Source: an uncultured Bacteroidales bacterium (lineage in GTDB: Bacteria; Bacteroidota; Bacteroidia; Bacteroidales; Marinilabiliaceae). Taken from it: a stretch of 64,000 nt of DNA. The position numbers and the translations under genes were made by a program. Positions 32,758 through 41,684 of the stretch are shown here, piece after piece. How positions within the stretch are numbered: the first letter of the stretch is position 1; each line of letters begins with the position of its first letter. Location: the NCBI GenBank assembly GCA_934699135.1, contig CAKUVM010000006.1:6875-70874 (forward strand). The letters are read 5' to 3'. The notes under the pieces were generated by a model. The model saw only the letters and a list, made by a program, of their open reading frames with translations, was not told where the DNA came from and made no database searches.

Positions 32758-33864
32758 ATGGACTTTAGCCTGTCCTACTACAACTACGCCACCGTCATGG
32801 TGTTGGGCGTGCTGCTTGCGCTCATCGTCTTGCTTCTACGCCAAAAGACTCGGCGAGATGGCGCTTTTGCCACATATCGCCGAGCGAGGGCTTGCCTTAT
32901 AGGGGTATATGCTGTCATATTCATAGATATGACCCTAAGCCTTGTGGTGAATAACACCCCTGGCCTAGGAGAGAATGCAGATACCGCAGTGGATGTATTG
33001 TGCTACACCCCTACCGCGATTCTTTTCACGTGGATGGTGAGCTGGCTCATTGATGAGAATGCGGAATATCGCCTAAAGATTGTGCGGGATGTCGCATTGT
33101 GGCTGATGACATTGCTGCTGGTGGGAATTACGTTCTTCATTCCAGAACAGTCTGTGGTGCAGGTCATTGTAGTTTGCGTGGCCGTATTTTGGAGTTGTTT
33201 TATATTCTATTTCGGAATCCGCATCATACGCAGTTTCCGACGGGCTGTGGCCAGGTTGAATAATTTCTACTCGGAAGATGTGGCCAGCCGCATAGGTTGG
33301 CTGATGAACAGTTTTCTCACGTTTGTGATATTTGGCCTTTGCGGCCCGGTCGTGGCCGTAAGCCCGGCGTGGGTGAACATGATATACAACATCGTGGGCG
33401 GCGTGGTCTATGCCTATGTTTGCTCCTCAATGCTCAATTATTATGAGAGCTTCGAGCTTGTTGACCGCGTGACACACCCCGAGGACGAGCCGGGGGCCGC
33501 GGGCGCAAAGCCAAAACAGTCAACAGGACAAAACTTGGCGAAGATAAAGGACTGGGAGGAAAAGAATGGCCATTGGCAGGCGGGAGTGACCATAGCGGAC
33601 GTGGCCAAGCAATTGGGAATGACGGAGCTAGACGTGGCCAAAGCGGTGAACGACACCTATGGATGCTCTTTCCGCGAGCACATAAACCGACTCCGCGTCC
33701 ACGATGCGCAGGAGCTGCTCGTCCACTATCCCGAGAAGCCGGTGGCCGAGGTGGCCACGATGCTCGGTTACCGCACGGAAGAAGAGATGGCTTCGTTATT
33801 TAAGCAGATTACCAACGTGTCTCCGTCAGAGTGGCGAAAGGGTGTCTTGCGTCTTATGTCATGA
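32758..33864 (+). CDS. Membrane-embedded AraC-family regulator
   Basis: The 368 residues have six to seven membrane helices (about 10-235) and then a cytoplasmic AraC-type DNA-binding domain (about 265-365): ITIADVAKQLGMTELDVAKAVN, a first helix-turn-helix, and EVATMLGYRTEEEMASLFKQITNVSPSEWRKG, the second with the AraC signature. Such proteins sense a membrane or periplasmic signal and bind DNA directly. The 181-base AT-rich gap before it (32577-32757) contains a palindrome ATCTATAGAT near 32647 but no clear TAnnTTTG box. Its stop overlaps the hrpB start (ATGA). Confidence 0.8.
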   Translation: MDFSLSYYNYATVMVLGVLLALIVLLLRQKTRRDGAFATYRRARACLIGVYAVIFIDMTLSLVVNNTPGLGENADTAVDVLCYTPTAILFTWMVSWLIDENAEYRLKIVRDVALWLMTLLLVGITFFIPEQSVVQVIVVCVAVFWSCFIFYFGIRIIRSFRRAVARLNNFYSEDVASRIGWLMNSFLTFVIFGLCGPVVAVSPAWVNMIYNIVGGVVYAYVCSSMLNYYESFELVDRVTHPEDEPGAAGAKPKQSTGQNLAKIKDWEEKNGHWQAGVTIADVAKQLGMTELDVAKAVNDTYGCSFREHINRLRVHDAQELLVHYPEKPVAEVATMLGYRTEEEMASLFKQITNVSPSEWRKGVLRLMS

Positions 33865-36383
33865 CAGATATCAACATATCGGCCGAAGGCTTGTCTTTGC
33901 CCGCTGCGGAGATTGCCCCGCGTGTTAACGAGACTCTATCCCAAAAATCTCAGTTGGTGGTGACGGCGCCTCCTGGCGCCGGAAAATCAACTTTACTTCC
34001 CCTAACCATGTTGCGTGGCCTGCCTGGCGACGGCGGCCGAATTGTGATGCTGGAGCCTCGGCGGCTGGCCGCTAGGCATATTGCCGAGCGCATGGCTCAA
34101 CTCATTGGCGAGGAAGTGGGGAATACCGTCGGCTACACGGTGCGTTTTGACAGCAAGACATCGGCAGGCACGCGGGTGGAGGTGGTGACGGAAGGCGTAC
34201 TGACGCGCCGTCTCGTGGCCGACCCCACGCTAGATGGCGTGGCCGCCGTCATATTCGATGAGTTCCATGAGCGGAGCATATTCGCCGACGTGGCGTTGGC
34301 CTTGGCCCGCGAGGCGCAGCAAGTGGTGAGGCCAGATTTGAAAATCGTCATCATGTCGGCCACCATCGATGCCACGGCCATTTGCCGCCTGCTCGACGCC
34401 CCGCTCATAGAGAGCCGCGGGCGGATGTTTCCGGTGGACGTGAGGAGGGCGGATGAGTGCGACCCGCTGACTTGCGCCGAGGCCGTGGCGCGTGTGGTGA
34501 GGCAGGCCCATGATGAAGCGGAGGGAGACATCTTGGCCTTCCTGCCCGGCGAGGGGGAAATTCGCCGCACGGCGGACATCCTAAGCGGGAGATTGGGCAA
34601 GACGCGCGTCATGCCCCTCTACGGCATGCTGCCGCAAGCAGAGCAACGGCGTGCCATCGCTCCAAGCAGGGCGGGTGAGCGCAAGGTGGTGCTGGCCACG
34701 CCCATCGCTGAGACTTCTCTCACCATAGAGGGCGTAAGGGTGGTGGTGGACAGTGGTTTGTGCCGCCAGATGGTCTTTGACCCGCAGAGTGGCCTAAGCC
34801 ATTTGGAGACCGTGAGAATATCCATGGACATGGCCGACCAGCGGGCAGGCCGAGCGGGCCGCGTGGCTGCAGGCGTATGTTACAGGCTGTGGAGCCTTGC
34901 CACGGAGCATCGTATGGCCCCGACGCGCAAACCAGAGATTGAGACGGCCGACTTGGCCCCAATGATGCTTGACTTGAGCGCATGGGGCGAGCGAGACCCG
35001 GCCAGACTGACGTGGCTCACGCCCCCCCCGACAGGCCATGTGGCTCAGGCCATAAGGCTTTTGGAGATGCTTGACGCCGTCGACTCCAATGGCAAGCTGA
35101 CACCGCACGGCAAAGAACTAAGCCGCATGCCGTGCCACCCGCGCATGGCGCAAATGATGGTGGCGGCGGAGACCCCCGCCCTCAAAAGGCTGGCCGCCGA
35201 CCTGGCCGCGACGCTTGAGGAAAAAGACCCGCTGGCGCGCCCGCAGGGCGAGACGCAGCCAGGGGCTGACATAAGCCTTAGGGTCGAGGCTCTGCGCCGA
35301 TACAGGCAACGACCGCAAGGCGCGGGACGGGTGTGGGCGCGCATTGCCAAGATTGCAGACCAATATATGAAGATGGGGAGGCTCGCTGAGCCAGACAATG
35401 GCCCGTTCTCTCCCACCGACGCGGGACTGTTGCTTGCCGCCGCCTACCCAGAGCGCATAGCGTCGGCCCGTGAGGGGAGACATGGCCTCTTCATGCTCTC
35501 TAGCGGAGACATGGCTCTGCTGCCCAAAGATGACGACTTGTCCTCTGAGCCATGGATCGTGGCCGCCAACGTCAACGCCCGCGAGGGCGTGGGGCGCATA
35601 TTCTTGGCCGCGCCCATATGCCCGCAAGACCTGCGCCCGATGGTCAAGGAGCGAGACAATGTGGCGTGGGACATGAAGCGAGGCTCCGTGATTGCGCGGC
35701 GCGAATACCGCATCGGGAGCCTTGTCTTAGGCTCCAAGCCCATCAGGGAGCAGAGCCGAGAGCTTATAACGGACGCGATATGCCAGGCCGCCAGGAAAGA
35801 CGGCGAGCGGATGCTCGACTTCTCCTGCGCCGTCACGGAGTGGCAGCGCAGGGTGGCCACGGTGGCTGAGTGGCATCCGGAGATGGGGCTGCCGAATGTG
35901 ACTACGCCCGCCGTGCTTGACAGAGCCCCCGAATGGTTGCCCGCATTTTTGGGCAAGGCGACCACGGTGGCCGAGATGAAAAAAATAGACATCCTCCCCG
36001 CCTTACAGGCGATGCTCACATATGAGCAGCTGCGCGAGGTGGATCGGCTGGCGCCAGAGCGCTTCGAGGTGCCAACGGGCAGCAAGATAAAGGTGGAGTA
36101 CAGGGTCGCCGCCGAGGCCCCAGTGCTGCGCGTGAGGCTGCAAGAGGTCTTCGGGATGGCGCAGACGCCAAGGGTTGACGGGGGGCGCCGCCCAGTACTG
36201 ATGGAGTTGCTCTCGCCAGGCTACAAACCCGTGCAGCTTACGCAAGACCTCGGCAGCTTTTGGAAGAACACATATTTCGAGGTGCGCAAAGAGCTGCGCC
36301 GCCGCTACCCCAAGCACTCGTGGCCGGACAATCCGTTGGAGGCGGAGGCCGTGAGGGGCGCGAAGCGGAGGCCGCAAACATGA
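33861..36383 (+). CDS. hrpB: ATP-dependent helicase HrpB
   Basis: The start is ATG 33861 (MTDINISAEGLSLPA), overlapping the AraC gene stop. The 840 residues are a DEAH-type superfamily 2 helicase: Walker A APPGAGKSTLLP, Ia LEPRRLAARHIAERM, motif II IFDEFHERSI, motif III VIMSATIDA, motif IV-VI including VLATPIAETSLTIEGV and QRAGRAGRVAAGVCYRL, then the HrpB-specific helical and C-terminal domains (LDRAPEWLPAFLG, RRRYPKHSWPDNPLEA). RNA or DNA substrate in vivo is not settled for this family. Coupling to a membrane regulator is unusual. Confidence 0.92.
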   Translation: MTDINISAEGLSLPAAEIAPRVNETLSQKSQLVVTAPPGAGKSTLLPLTMLRGLPGDGGRIVMLEPRRLAARHIAERMAQLIGEEVGNTVGYTVRFDSKTSAGTRVEVVTEGVLTRRLVADPTLDGVAAVIFDEFHERSIFADVALALAREAQQVVRPDLKIVIMSATIDATAICRLLDAPLIESRGRMFPVDVRRADECDPLTCAEAVARVVRQAHDEAEGDILAFLPGEGEIRRTADILSGRLGKTRVMPLYGMLPQAEQRRAIAPSRAGERKVVLATPIAETSLTIEGVRVVVDSGLCRQMVFDPQSGLSHLETVRISMDMADQRAGRAGRVAAGVCYRLWSLATEHRMAPTRKPEIETADLAPMMLDLSAWGERDPARLTWLTPPPTGHVAQAIRLLEMLDAVDSNGKLTPHGKELSRMPCHPRMAQMMVAAETPALKRLAADLAATLEEKDPLARPQGETQPGADISLRVEALRRYRQRPQGAGRVWARIAKIADQYMKMGRLAEPDNGPFSPTDAGLLLAAAYPERIASAREGRHGLFMLSSGDMALLPKDDDLSSEPWIVAANVNAREGVGRIFLAAPICPQDLRPMVKERDNVAWDMKRGSVIARREYRIGSLVLGSKPIREQSRELITDAICQAARKDGERMLDFSCAVTEWQRRVATVAEWHPEMGLPNVTTPAVLDRAPEWLPAFLGKATTVAEMKKIDILPALQAMLTYEQLREVDRLAPERFEVPTGSKIKVEYRVAAEAPVLRVRLQEVFGMAQTPRVDGGRRPVLMELLSPGYKPVQLTQDLGSFWKNTYFEVRKELRRRYPKHSWPDNPLEAEAVRGAKRRPQT

Positions 36384-36403
36384 CGGCGCGCCATTATTTT
36401 GCC

Positions 36404-36411
36404 TAACTTTG
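36404..36411 (+). promoter_or_regulatory. -7 box before the FKBP pair
   Basis: TAACTTTG, 27 bases before the GTG start. The -33 part is not clear. Confidence 0.45.
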
Positions 36412-36438
36412 CCCCACATAACGAAACACGCATAAAGA

Positions 36439-37026
36439 GTGGAAAAGACAAGCTATGCCATTGGCATGAACGTTGCGGCCAGCTTGCTTCGGAGCGGAGC
36501 CAAAGATATTGACTGTGACGCCTTGTGCAGGGGCATCAAAGACGTGCTGTCCGGGCAGCCTACCGAGATTTCGCCCAATGAGGCGGGGCAGATACTCAAA
36601 AAATATTTCTCTGACCAGGAGGACGCCCAGACCAAAGACGCCATCAGGATTGGTGTGGACTTCCTAGCCGCCAACGGCAAACGCAGTGAGGTGACCACGC
36701 TGAAGAGCGGCCTCCAATATGAAGTGCTGAAGCAAGGCGACGGCCCGAAGCCCAAGGCCACAGACACTGTCCGATGCCACTATGTGGGCACACTTATTGA
36801 CGGCACTGAATTCGACTCCTCAATACGTCGCGGCGCTCCGGCCGACTTCCCCGTCAATGGGGTCATTGCGGGCTGGGTGGAGGCGCTGCAGCTCATGCCG
36901 GTGGGCTCCAAGTGGAAGCTCTATATCCCCTATCAGCTGGGCTATGGCGCGCGTGGCGCCGGACGGAGCATCCCGCCCTACGCCGCACTCATCTTCGAGG
37001 TTGAACTGCTCGAGATTCTCAAATAA
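36439..37026 (+). CDS. FKBP-type peptidyl-prolyl isomerase, cytoplasmic
   Basis: Start GTG 36439 (VEKTSYAIGMNVAASLL); no ATG fits without losing the conserved N-terminus. The 195 residues have the FKBP_N dimerisation helices (1-85) and an FKBP domain (about 100-195) with VRCHYVGTLIDGTEFDSS, GVIAGWVEALQLMPVGSKWKLYIP and YGARGAGRSIPPYAALIFEVELLEI. There is no signal peptide, unlike the homologue 27 bases downstream. It should catalyse cis-trans isomerisation at proline and act as a chaperone in the cytoplasm. Confidence 0.88.
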   Translation: MEKTSYAIGMNVAASLLRSGAKDIDCDALCRGIKDVLSGQPTEISPNEAGQILKKYFSDQEDAQTKDAIRIGVDFLAANGKRSEVTTLKSGLQYEVLKQGDGPKPKATDTVRCHYVGTLIDGTEFDSSIRRGAPADFPVNGVIAGWVEALQLMPVGSKWKLYIPYQLGYGARGAGRSIPPYAALIFEVELLEILK

Positions 37027-37053
37027 ATTTAAAGTACATATCACACAACGACA

Positions 37054-37851
37054 ATGAACAAACTGTTTCTGGCCGTGGCGTCGGTCGCAGTCCTCGCCAC
37101 ATCGTGCAACGGGGGCATATCGCCCAAAGCAAACCTCAAGAGCCAGCAAGACTCCATCAGCTACGCTCTCGGCGTGGTCATTGGCAACTCCATGGCTCAG
37201 CAAATCAAGCAGATGCCTTTTGACACCATCAATGTCAAGGTCTACGCCCAGGCCCTGGCCACCAGCAAGCCAAGCGAGCGATATCTCGACTATATCAAGG
37301 GTCAGCTAGACTCCATTGACGGCAACCTCTTCATGAGCGGCTGTCGCGCGCAGCTCGGCCTAGGCAAGGCCGCCATTGAGCCAGAGGCCGCGGAGGCCAT
37401 CCTCAACAACAAGGCGGCCGCCAAGCGCGCCGAGGAGCAGGCTAAGCGCGAAGCGCAAGCCGCGGCCAATGAGGCCGAGGGCAAGGCTTTTCTCGAGAGC
37501 AACGCCAAGCAAGAGGGAGTGGACAGCACGGCCAGCGGGCTGCAATACAAGATCTTGACCGCAGGCAACGGGGCTAAGCCCAAATCGACTGACCGTGTCA
37601 AGGTAAACTATCGCGGCACGCTCATTGACGGCACTGAGTTCGACTCCTCAAAAGAGGGCGAGCCTATGGTCATGTCTGTCAGCGGTGTCATCAAGGGTTG
37701 GCAGGAGGCTCTGCAGCTCATGCCCGTCGGCTCAAAGTGGCAGCTCTTCATCCCTGCCGACTTGGCCTATGGCAAGCGCGGCGCTGGCGACAAGATTGGC
37801 CCTAACGCCACCCTCATCTTCGAGGTTGAGCTAGTCGAGATTGTCAAGTAG
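37054..37851 (+). CDS. FKBP-type isomerase lipoprotein (Mip-like)
   Basis: The 265 residues start with a lipoprotein signal (AVASVAVLATSC, lipid Cys18), then the FKBP_N region (about 30-110, DSISYALGVVIGNSMAQQIK), an Ala/Glu-rich helical linker (AAAKRAEEQAKREAQAAANEAE) and an FKBP domain (about 165-265) with VKVNYRGTLIDGTEFDSS and GVIKGWQEALQLMPVGSKWQLFIP. The catalytic domains of this and the preceding protein are very alike, so the pair looks like a tandem duplication split between cytoplasm and envelope. A strong terminator follows. Confidence 0.9.
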   Translation: MNKLFLAVASVAVLATSCNGGISPKANLKSQQDSISYALGVVIGNSMAQQIKQMPFDTINVKVYAQALATSKPSERYLDYIKGQLDSIDGNLFMSGCRAQLGLGKAAIEPEAAEAILNNKAAAKRAEEQAKREAQAAANEAEGKAFLESNAKQEGVDSTASGLQYKILTAGNGAKPKSTDRVKVNYRGTLIDGTEFDSSKEGEPMVMSVSGVIKGWQEALQLMPVGSKWQLFIPADLAYGKRGAGDKIGPNATLIFEVELVEIVK

Positions 37852-37877
37852 CCGCAGCTAGCGAGGAACAATTGATA

Positions 37878-37926
37878 AGCCCCGCCCCGTCCAGACTGAT
37901 GGCCTGACGGGGGCGGGGCTCTTTTA
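37878..37926 (+). terminator. Terminator of the FKBP pair
   Basis: AGCCCCGCCCC (37878-37888) pairs with GGGGCGGGGCT (37910-37920), then CTTTTAA. Confidence 0.8.
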
Positions 37927-37974
37927 ATGCGCGGTGCGCATGGCCTCATTGACACGCGGCACATTAAGAAAATA

Positions 37975-38018
37975 TACAAAAACAGCCGCTCGCCACAGCA
38001 GACTTGTGGCGGGCGGCT
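37975..38018 (-). terminator. Terminator of alaS
   Basis: On the minus strand a 14-bp stem (AGCCGCCCGCCACA with TGTGGCGAGCGGCT, one wobble) is followed by GTTTTTG, 26 bases after the alaS stop. Confidence 0.75.
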
Positions 38019-38044
38019 GCCGTTATGTTATGATGTCTGGTCTG

Positions 38045-40681
38045 CTAGCCGAGCTTTGAGGTGAAGAAATACTTGGCCTCGCGGAGAGCTGCTTCCATGC
38101 CGGCTGCGTTTTTCCCACCCGCGGTGGCAAAGAACGGCTGTCCGCCGCCACCGCCTTGGATGAACTTGGCCACGTCGCGGATTGTCGCGCCCGCGTTGAG
38201 GCCGAGGTCCTTGACCAGATTGTCAGTGATGATGATGAGCAGCTGCGGCTTGTCATCCACTGTGCAGCCAAGCACAATCACGGCCTCGTCATATTCGCCG
38301 CGGAGCTGGAACGCCAAGTCTTTGAGCTTGTCCGCGAAGATGGGCTTAACCTCGGTGACGAGGAGGTGGCGAGAGCCAATCTTCTCCGCTTTCTCCTTCA
38401 AGCTCTGCTTCTCGGCGGCAATCATGCTCGTCATCATATTCTCTGCGCGTTGTTGGAGCTTGGCGTTGCTCTGTATGAGTTGCTCAATGCTCTTGCGGAT
38501 GTCTTTTGCGCCCTTGAGGGCCTCGCCCAGGTCTTTGAGCGTCCCGACGAGTTCGTTCACCATCTGCTCCGCCCTGTCCGCAGTGACGGCCTCAATGCGG
38601 CGCACGCCGGCCGAGACGGACGACTCGGCCACAATCTTGAAGAAACCGATGCAGCCCGTGGCCCTGACGTGAGTGCCACCGCAGAACTCTATTGAGTTGC
38701 CAAACTTGACCACGCGGACCTTGTCTCCATACTTCTCGCCGAAGAGTGACATGGCTCCCAGTTTGCGGGCCTCTTCAATGGGCATGGCGCGCTGCTCCTC
38801 CAAAGGCACGTTGGCGCGTATCTTCTGGTTGACCAAGTGTTCCACCTTGGCAAGCTCCTCATCTGTCACCTTTTGGAAGTGGCTGAAGTCGAAGCGCAGG
38901 CCGTCTGGCGTCACGAGCGAGCCTTTCTGCTCCACGTGGTTGCCAAGCACCTCGCGCAGGGCCTCTTGCATCAGGTGAGTGGCGGAGTGGTTGTCCGCGA
39001 TCAGCTCGCGGCGGTGCTCGTCAATCTGCACGTGGACAGGCTGGTCCATCACGGCGGGGAGCTCTGTGGCAATGTGGGTTATGAGGTTGTTCTCTTTGAT
39101 GGTGTCTATCACCCTCACCGTCTTGCCGCTTGCGTCCGTTATGGTGCCGGTGTCCCCCACTTGGCCGCCGCTCTCGCCATAGAACGGCGTGCGGTCAAAT
39201 ATGATCTGATATTGCTCCTTGTTCTTGGTCTTTACGAGGCGATAGCGCACAATGCGCACGTCGGCCTTTGTCTCGTCATAGCCAATGAAGTCCTCTTTCA
39301 CGGCCGTCTCGTCCAGCACAACCCAGTCGCCGGCCTCTATGGCCGTGGCGTTGCGGGCGCGGTCTTTCTGCGCCGCCATCTCGCGGTCGAACTCTGCCGT
39401 GTCGGCCTCCAGCCCGTTTTCACGGAGGATGAGTTCCGTCAGGTCGAGAGGGAAGCCATAGGTGTCATACAGCTCAAAGGCCACCTTGCCGCTGATTTTC
39501 TTTTGGCCTTTCTTTTTCGTCTCCTCAATTATGCCCGTGAGCATGTTGATGCCTGTGGCCAATGTTTTGAGGAATCCCTCCTCCTCCTCTTTTATCACCT
39601 TGGTGACGAGCTCCTGCTGCGCCTTGAGTTCTGGATACGCGCCGCCCATTGTCTCGACGAGGGTGGGGATGAGCTTGTAGAGAGTGGCCTCTTTGCCGCC
39701 GAGAAATGTGTAGTTATATCGCACGGCGCGGCGGAGGATTCGGCGGATCACGTAGCCGGCCTTGTTGTTGCTGGGCAGCTGGCCGTCGGTGATGGAGAAC
39801 GCGATGGTGCGGATGTGGTCGGCCATGACGCGCATGGCCACGTCGGTCTGCTCGCCTGCGCCATATTTGACGCCCGTTAGCTCGGCAATCTTGTCTAGCA
39901 GGGGGGTGAAGACGTCGGTGTCGTAGTTCGACGTTTTGTGTTGCACGGCGCGCACTAGTCGCTCAAAGCCCATGCCCGTGTCCACGTGATGGTTGGGCAG
40001 CGGCTCCAGCTCGCCGTTGGCCTTGCGGTTATATTGCATGAAGACGAGATTCCAGATCTCTATGACCTGTGGGTTGTCTTTGTTCACCAGGTCGCGGCCC
40101 GAGACGGCCTTGCGCTCCTCGTCGGGGCGCATGTCATAGTGGATCTCGGAGCAGGGCCCGCAGGGACCCGTGTCGCCCATCTCCCAGAAGTTGTCGTGCT
40201 TGTTTCCGTCAATGATGCGGTCTTTGGTCACGTGGGTGGCCCATGCGTCATAGGCCTCGGTGTCGCGCGCCACTCCTTCTTCTTTCGAGCCCTCGAAGAT
40301 GGTGACGTAGAGGCGATCCTTGTCTAGCTTGATGACATCGGTCAGGAATTCCCATGCGAAGGCAATGGCCTCTTTCTTGAAGTAGTCGCCAAAAGACCAG
40401 TTGCCAAGCATCTCGAACATGGTGTGGTGATAGGTGTCATGGCCCACCTCTTCCAAGTCGTTGTGCTTGCCCGACACGCGGAGGCACTTTTGCGAGTCGC
40501 TCACGCGGCTGGCGGTGATGGGCACGTTGCCCAATATGATGTCTTTGAACTGGTTCATGCCCGCGTTGGTGAACATCAGCGTGGGGTCGCCTTTTATGAC
40601 CATCGGGGCCGATGGGACGATCTTGTGACCCTTCGAACGGAAGAAGTCCAAGAAGCTTTGACGAACTTCGTTGGCAGTCAT
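38045..40681 (-). CDS. alaS: Alanyl-tRNA synthetase
   Basis: I start at ATG 40681 (MTANEVRQSFLDFFRSKGH), the family start; upstream in-frame codons run toward the kinase gene. The 878 residues include the class II core (PTLMFTNAGMNQFKD, HHTMFEMLGNWSFGDYFKKEA, HVDTGMGFERL), the editing domain with its zinc-binding HSATHLMQEALRE and CGGTHVRATG, and the C-terminal C-Ala domain with the Gly-rich QGGGGGQPFFATAGGK. It charges tRNA-Ala and clears Ser/Gly errors. A terminator follows. Confidence 0.96.
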   Translation of the reverse strand: MTANEVRQSFLDFFRSKGHKIVPSAPMVIKGDPTLMFTNAGMNQFKDIILGNVPITASRVSDSQKCLRVSGKHNDLEEVGHDTYHHTMFEMLGNWSFGDYFKKEAIAFAWEFLTDVIKLDKDRLYVTIFEGSKEEGVARDTEAYDAWATHVTKDRIIDGNKHDNFWEMGDTGPCGPCSEIHYDMRPDEERKAVSGRDLVNKDNPQVIEIWNLVFMQYNRKANGELEPLPNHHVDTGMGFERLVRAVQHKTSNYDTDVFTPLLDKIAELTGVKYGAGEQTDVAMRVMADHIRTIAFSITDGQLPSNNKAGYVIRRILRRAVRYNYTFLGGKEATLYKLIPTLVETMGGAYPELKAQQELVTKVIKEEEEGFLKTLATGINMLTGIIEETKKKGQKKISGKVAFELYDTYGFPLDLTELILRENGLEADTAEFDREMAAQKDRARNATAIEAGDWVVLDETAVKEDFIGYDETKADVRIVRYRLVKTKNKEQYQIIFDRTPFYGESGGQVGDTGTITDASGKTVRVIDTIKENNLITHIATELPAVMDQPVHVQIDEHRRELIADNHSATHLMQEALREVLGNHVEQKGSLVTPDGLRFDFSHFQKVTDEELAKVEHLVNQKIRANVPLEEQRAMPIEEARKLGAMSLFGEKYGDKVRVVKFGNSIEFCGGTHVRATGCIGFFKIVAESSVSAGVRRIEAVTADRAEQMVNELVGTLKDLGEALKGAKDIRKSIEQLIQSNAKLQQRAENMMTSMIAAEKQSLKEKAEKIGSRHLLVTEVKPIFADKLKDLAFQLRGEYDEAVIVLGCTVDDKPQLLIIITDNLVKDLGLNAGATIRDVAKFIQGGGGGQPFFATAGGKNAAGMEAALREAKYFFTSKLG

Positions 40682-40751
40682 TGTCTTAATGTTGCTCTTT
40701 GTTGTTTCTTTGGCGCGAAAGTAATAATTATATGCCAAAAGCGCGTCTTTG

Positions 40752-41660
40752 TCAGTGTCTTGGGGCAATGTAATTGTCTAGGCTTTGGCACACTTCGGCC
40801 GAGAAGTCGCGGCCTTTGGCCATGGCTGTGGCCAGCGTTTGCGCAAATGCGGCCGAGGCCGTGTCGCGGGCCGTGGCCCCGGCGTCGAGCAGCCCGCAGA
40901 CGGTTCCGGCGTTGAAGCTGTCTCCCGCGCCAATGGTGCTGACGGGGCTTATGGGCAGCGCGCTGATGTGGCTCTCGCCCCATGGGCAGAGAAGGGTGGC
41001 CCCGCCCGCCCCCTGGGTGCAGATGAAGTAGGGGCACAGGGTGCTTATGGTCTCGGCATACGCCTTGCGCCAGTCGTCTGTGCCGAAGGCGTTGCGGATG
41101 TCCTCGTCAGAGCCTTTCACCACGTGAGCCAGCCTCATGTTCTCCTCCATGGCGGGGCGCAGGGCCGCAGCCTCGCCATTGTGAGTGCTGCGGAAGTTGA
41201 GGTCGTAGAAGAGCAGCGCCCCGCCTTCCCTGCCGGCTCGCAGAACTTGGAGAACCTGATGCCGTATGGCAGGGTTGAGGGCGAAGTAGGAGCCGAAGAG
41301 CAGGATGTCTCCCCGCTCCACAGTGGGCATGACGAAGTCGAGGCGTTGGGCGGGGTAGTCTTTGTAGAACTGATACTGGGCGTTTTTGTCCTTGTCCAGA
41401 AAGGCCAGAGCCAAGGGGCTGCGCGAGCCTTCGTATACGGCCACGTCATCGTCTCCCACGCCGTTTGAGCGGAGGAAGCCGCGTATCATGCGCCCCACAT
41501 GGTCGTCTCCCACCTCGCTTATGAGCGTGGCTTCGTGGCCGCTGCGCGCGATGGATATGAGCGCGTTGTAGACCGAGCCGCCCGGCTTGGCGCTCACGGG
41601 GCGGTCTTGGCTGTCAAAGACAATGTCTAGCACCGTCTCGCCTATGCCTATCACTTTCAT
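40752..41660 (-). CDS. PfkB-family sugar kinase
   Basis: The 302 residues form a ribokinase fold: the N-terminal KVIGIGETVLDIVFD, the KPGGSVYNALISIARSG substrate loop, LISEVGDDHVGR, a middle strand VVKGSDEDIRNAFG, and the closing TIGAGDSFNAGTVCGLL, where Asp is the catalytic base. This pattern suits a fructokinase or related sugar kinase; the sugar is not certain. It sits between the ABC-F gene (24 bases) and alaS (70 bases), on the same strand as both. Confidence 0.85.
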   Translation of the reverse strand: MKVIGIGETVLDIVFDSQDRPVSAKPGGSVYNALISIARSGHEATLISEVGDDHVGRMIRGFLRSNGVGDDDVAVYEGSRSPLALAFLDKDKNAQYQFYKDYPAQRLDFVMPTVERGDILLFGSYFALNPAIRHQVLQVLRAGREGGALLFYDLNFRSTHNGEAAALRPAMEENMRLAHVVKGSDEDIRNAFGTDDWRKAYAETISTLCPYFICTQGAGGATLLCPWGESHISALPISPVSTIGAGDSFNAGTVCGLLDAGATARDTASAAFAQTLATAMAKGRDFSAEVCQSLDNYIAPRH

Positions 41661-41684
41661 GGTCTTTCCTTTGTTTCTGATCCC

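Noticed and set aside
38837..39880. Long open frame antisense to alaS (347 codons)
   Set aside because: It mirrors the alaS codons; GC-rich third positions leave few stops on the opposite strand. No protein-like motifs.
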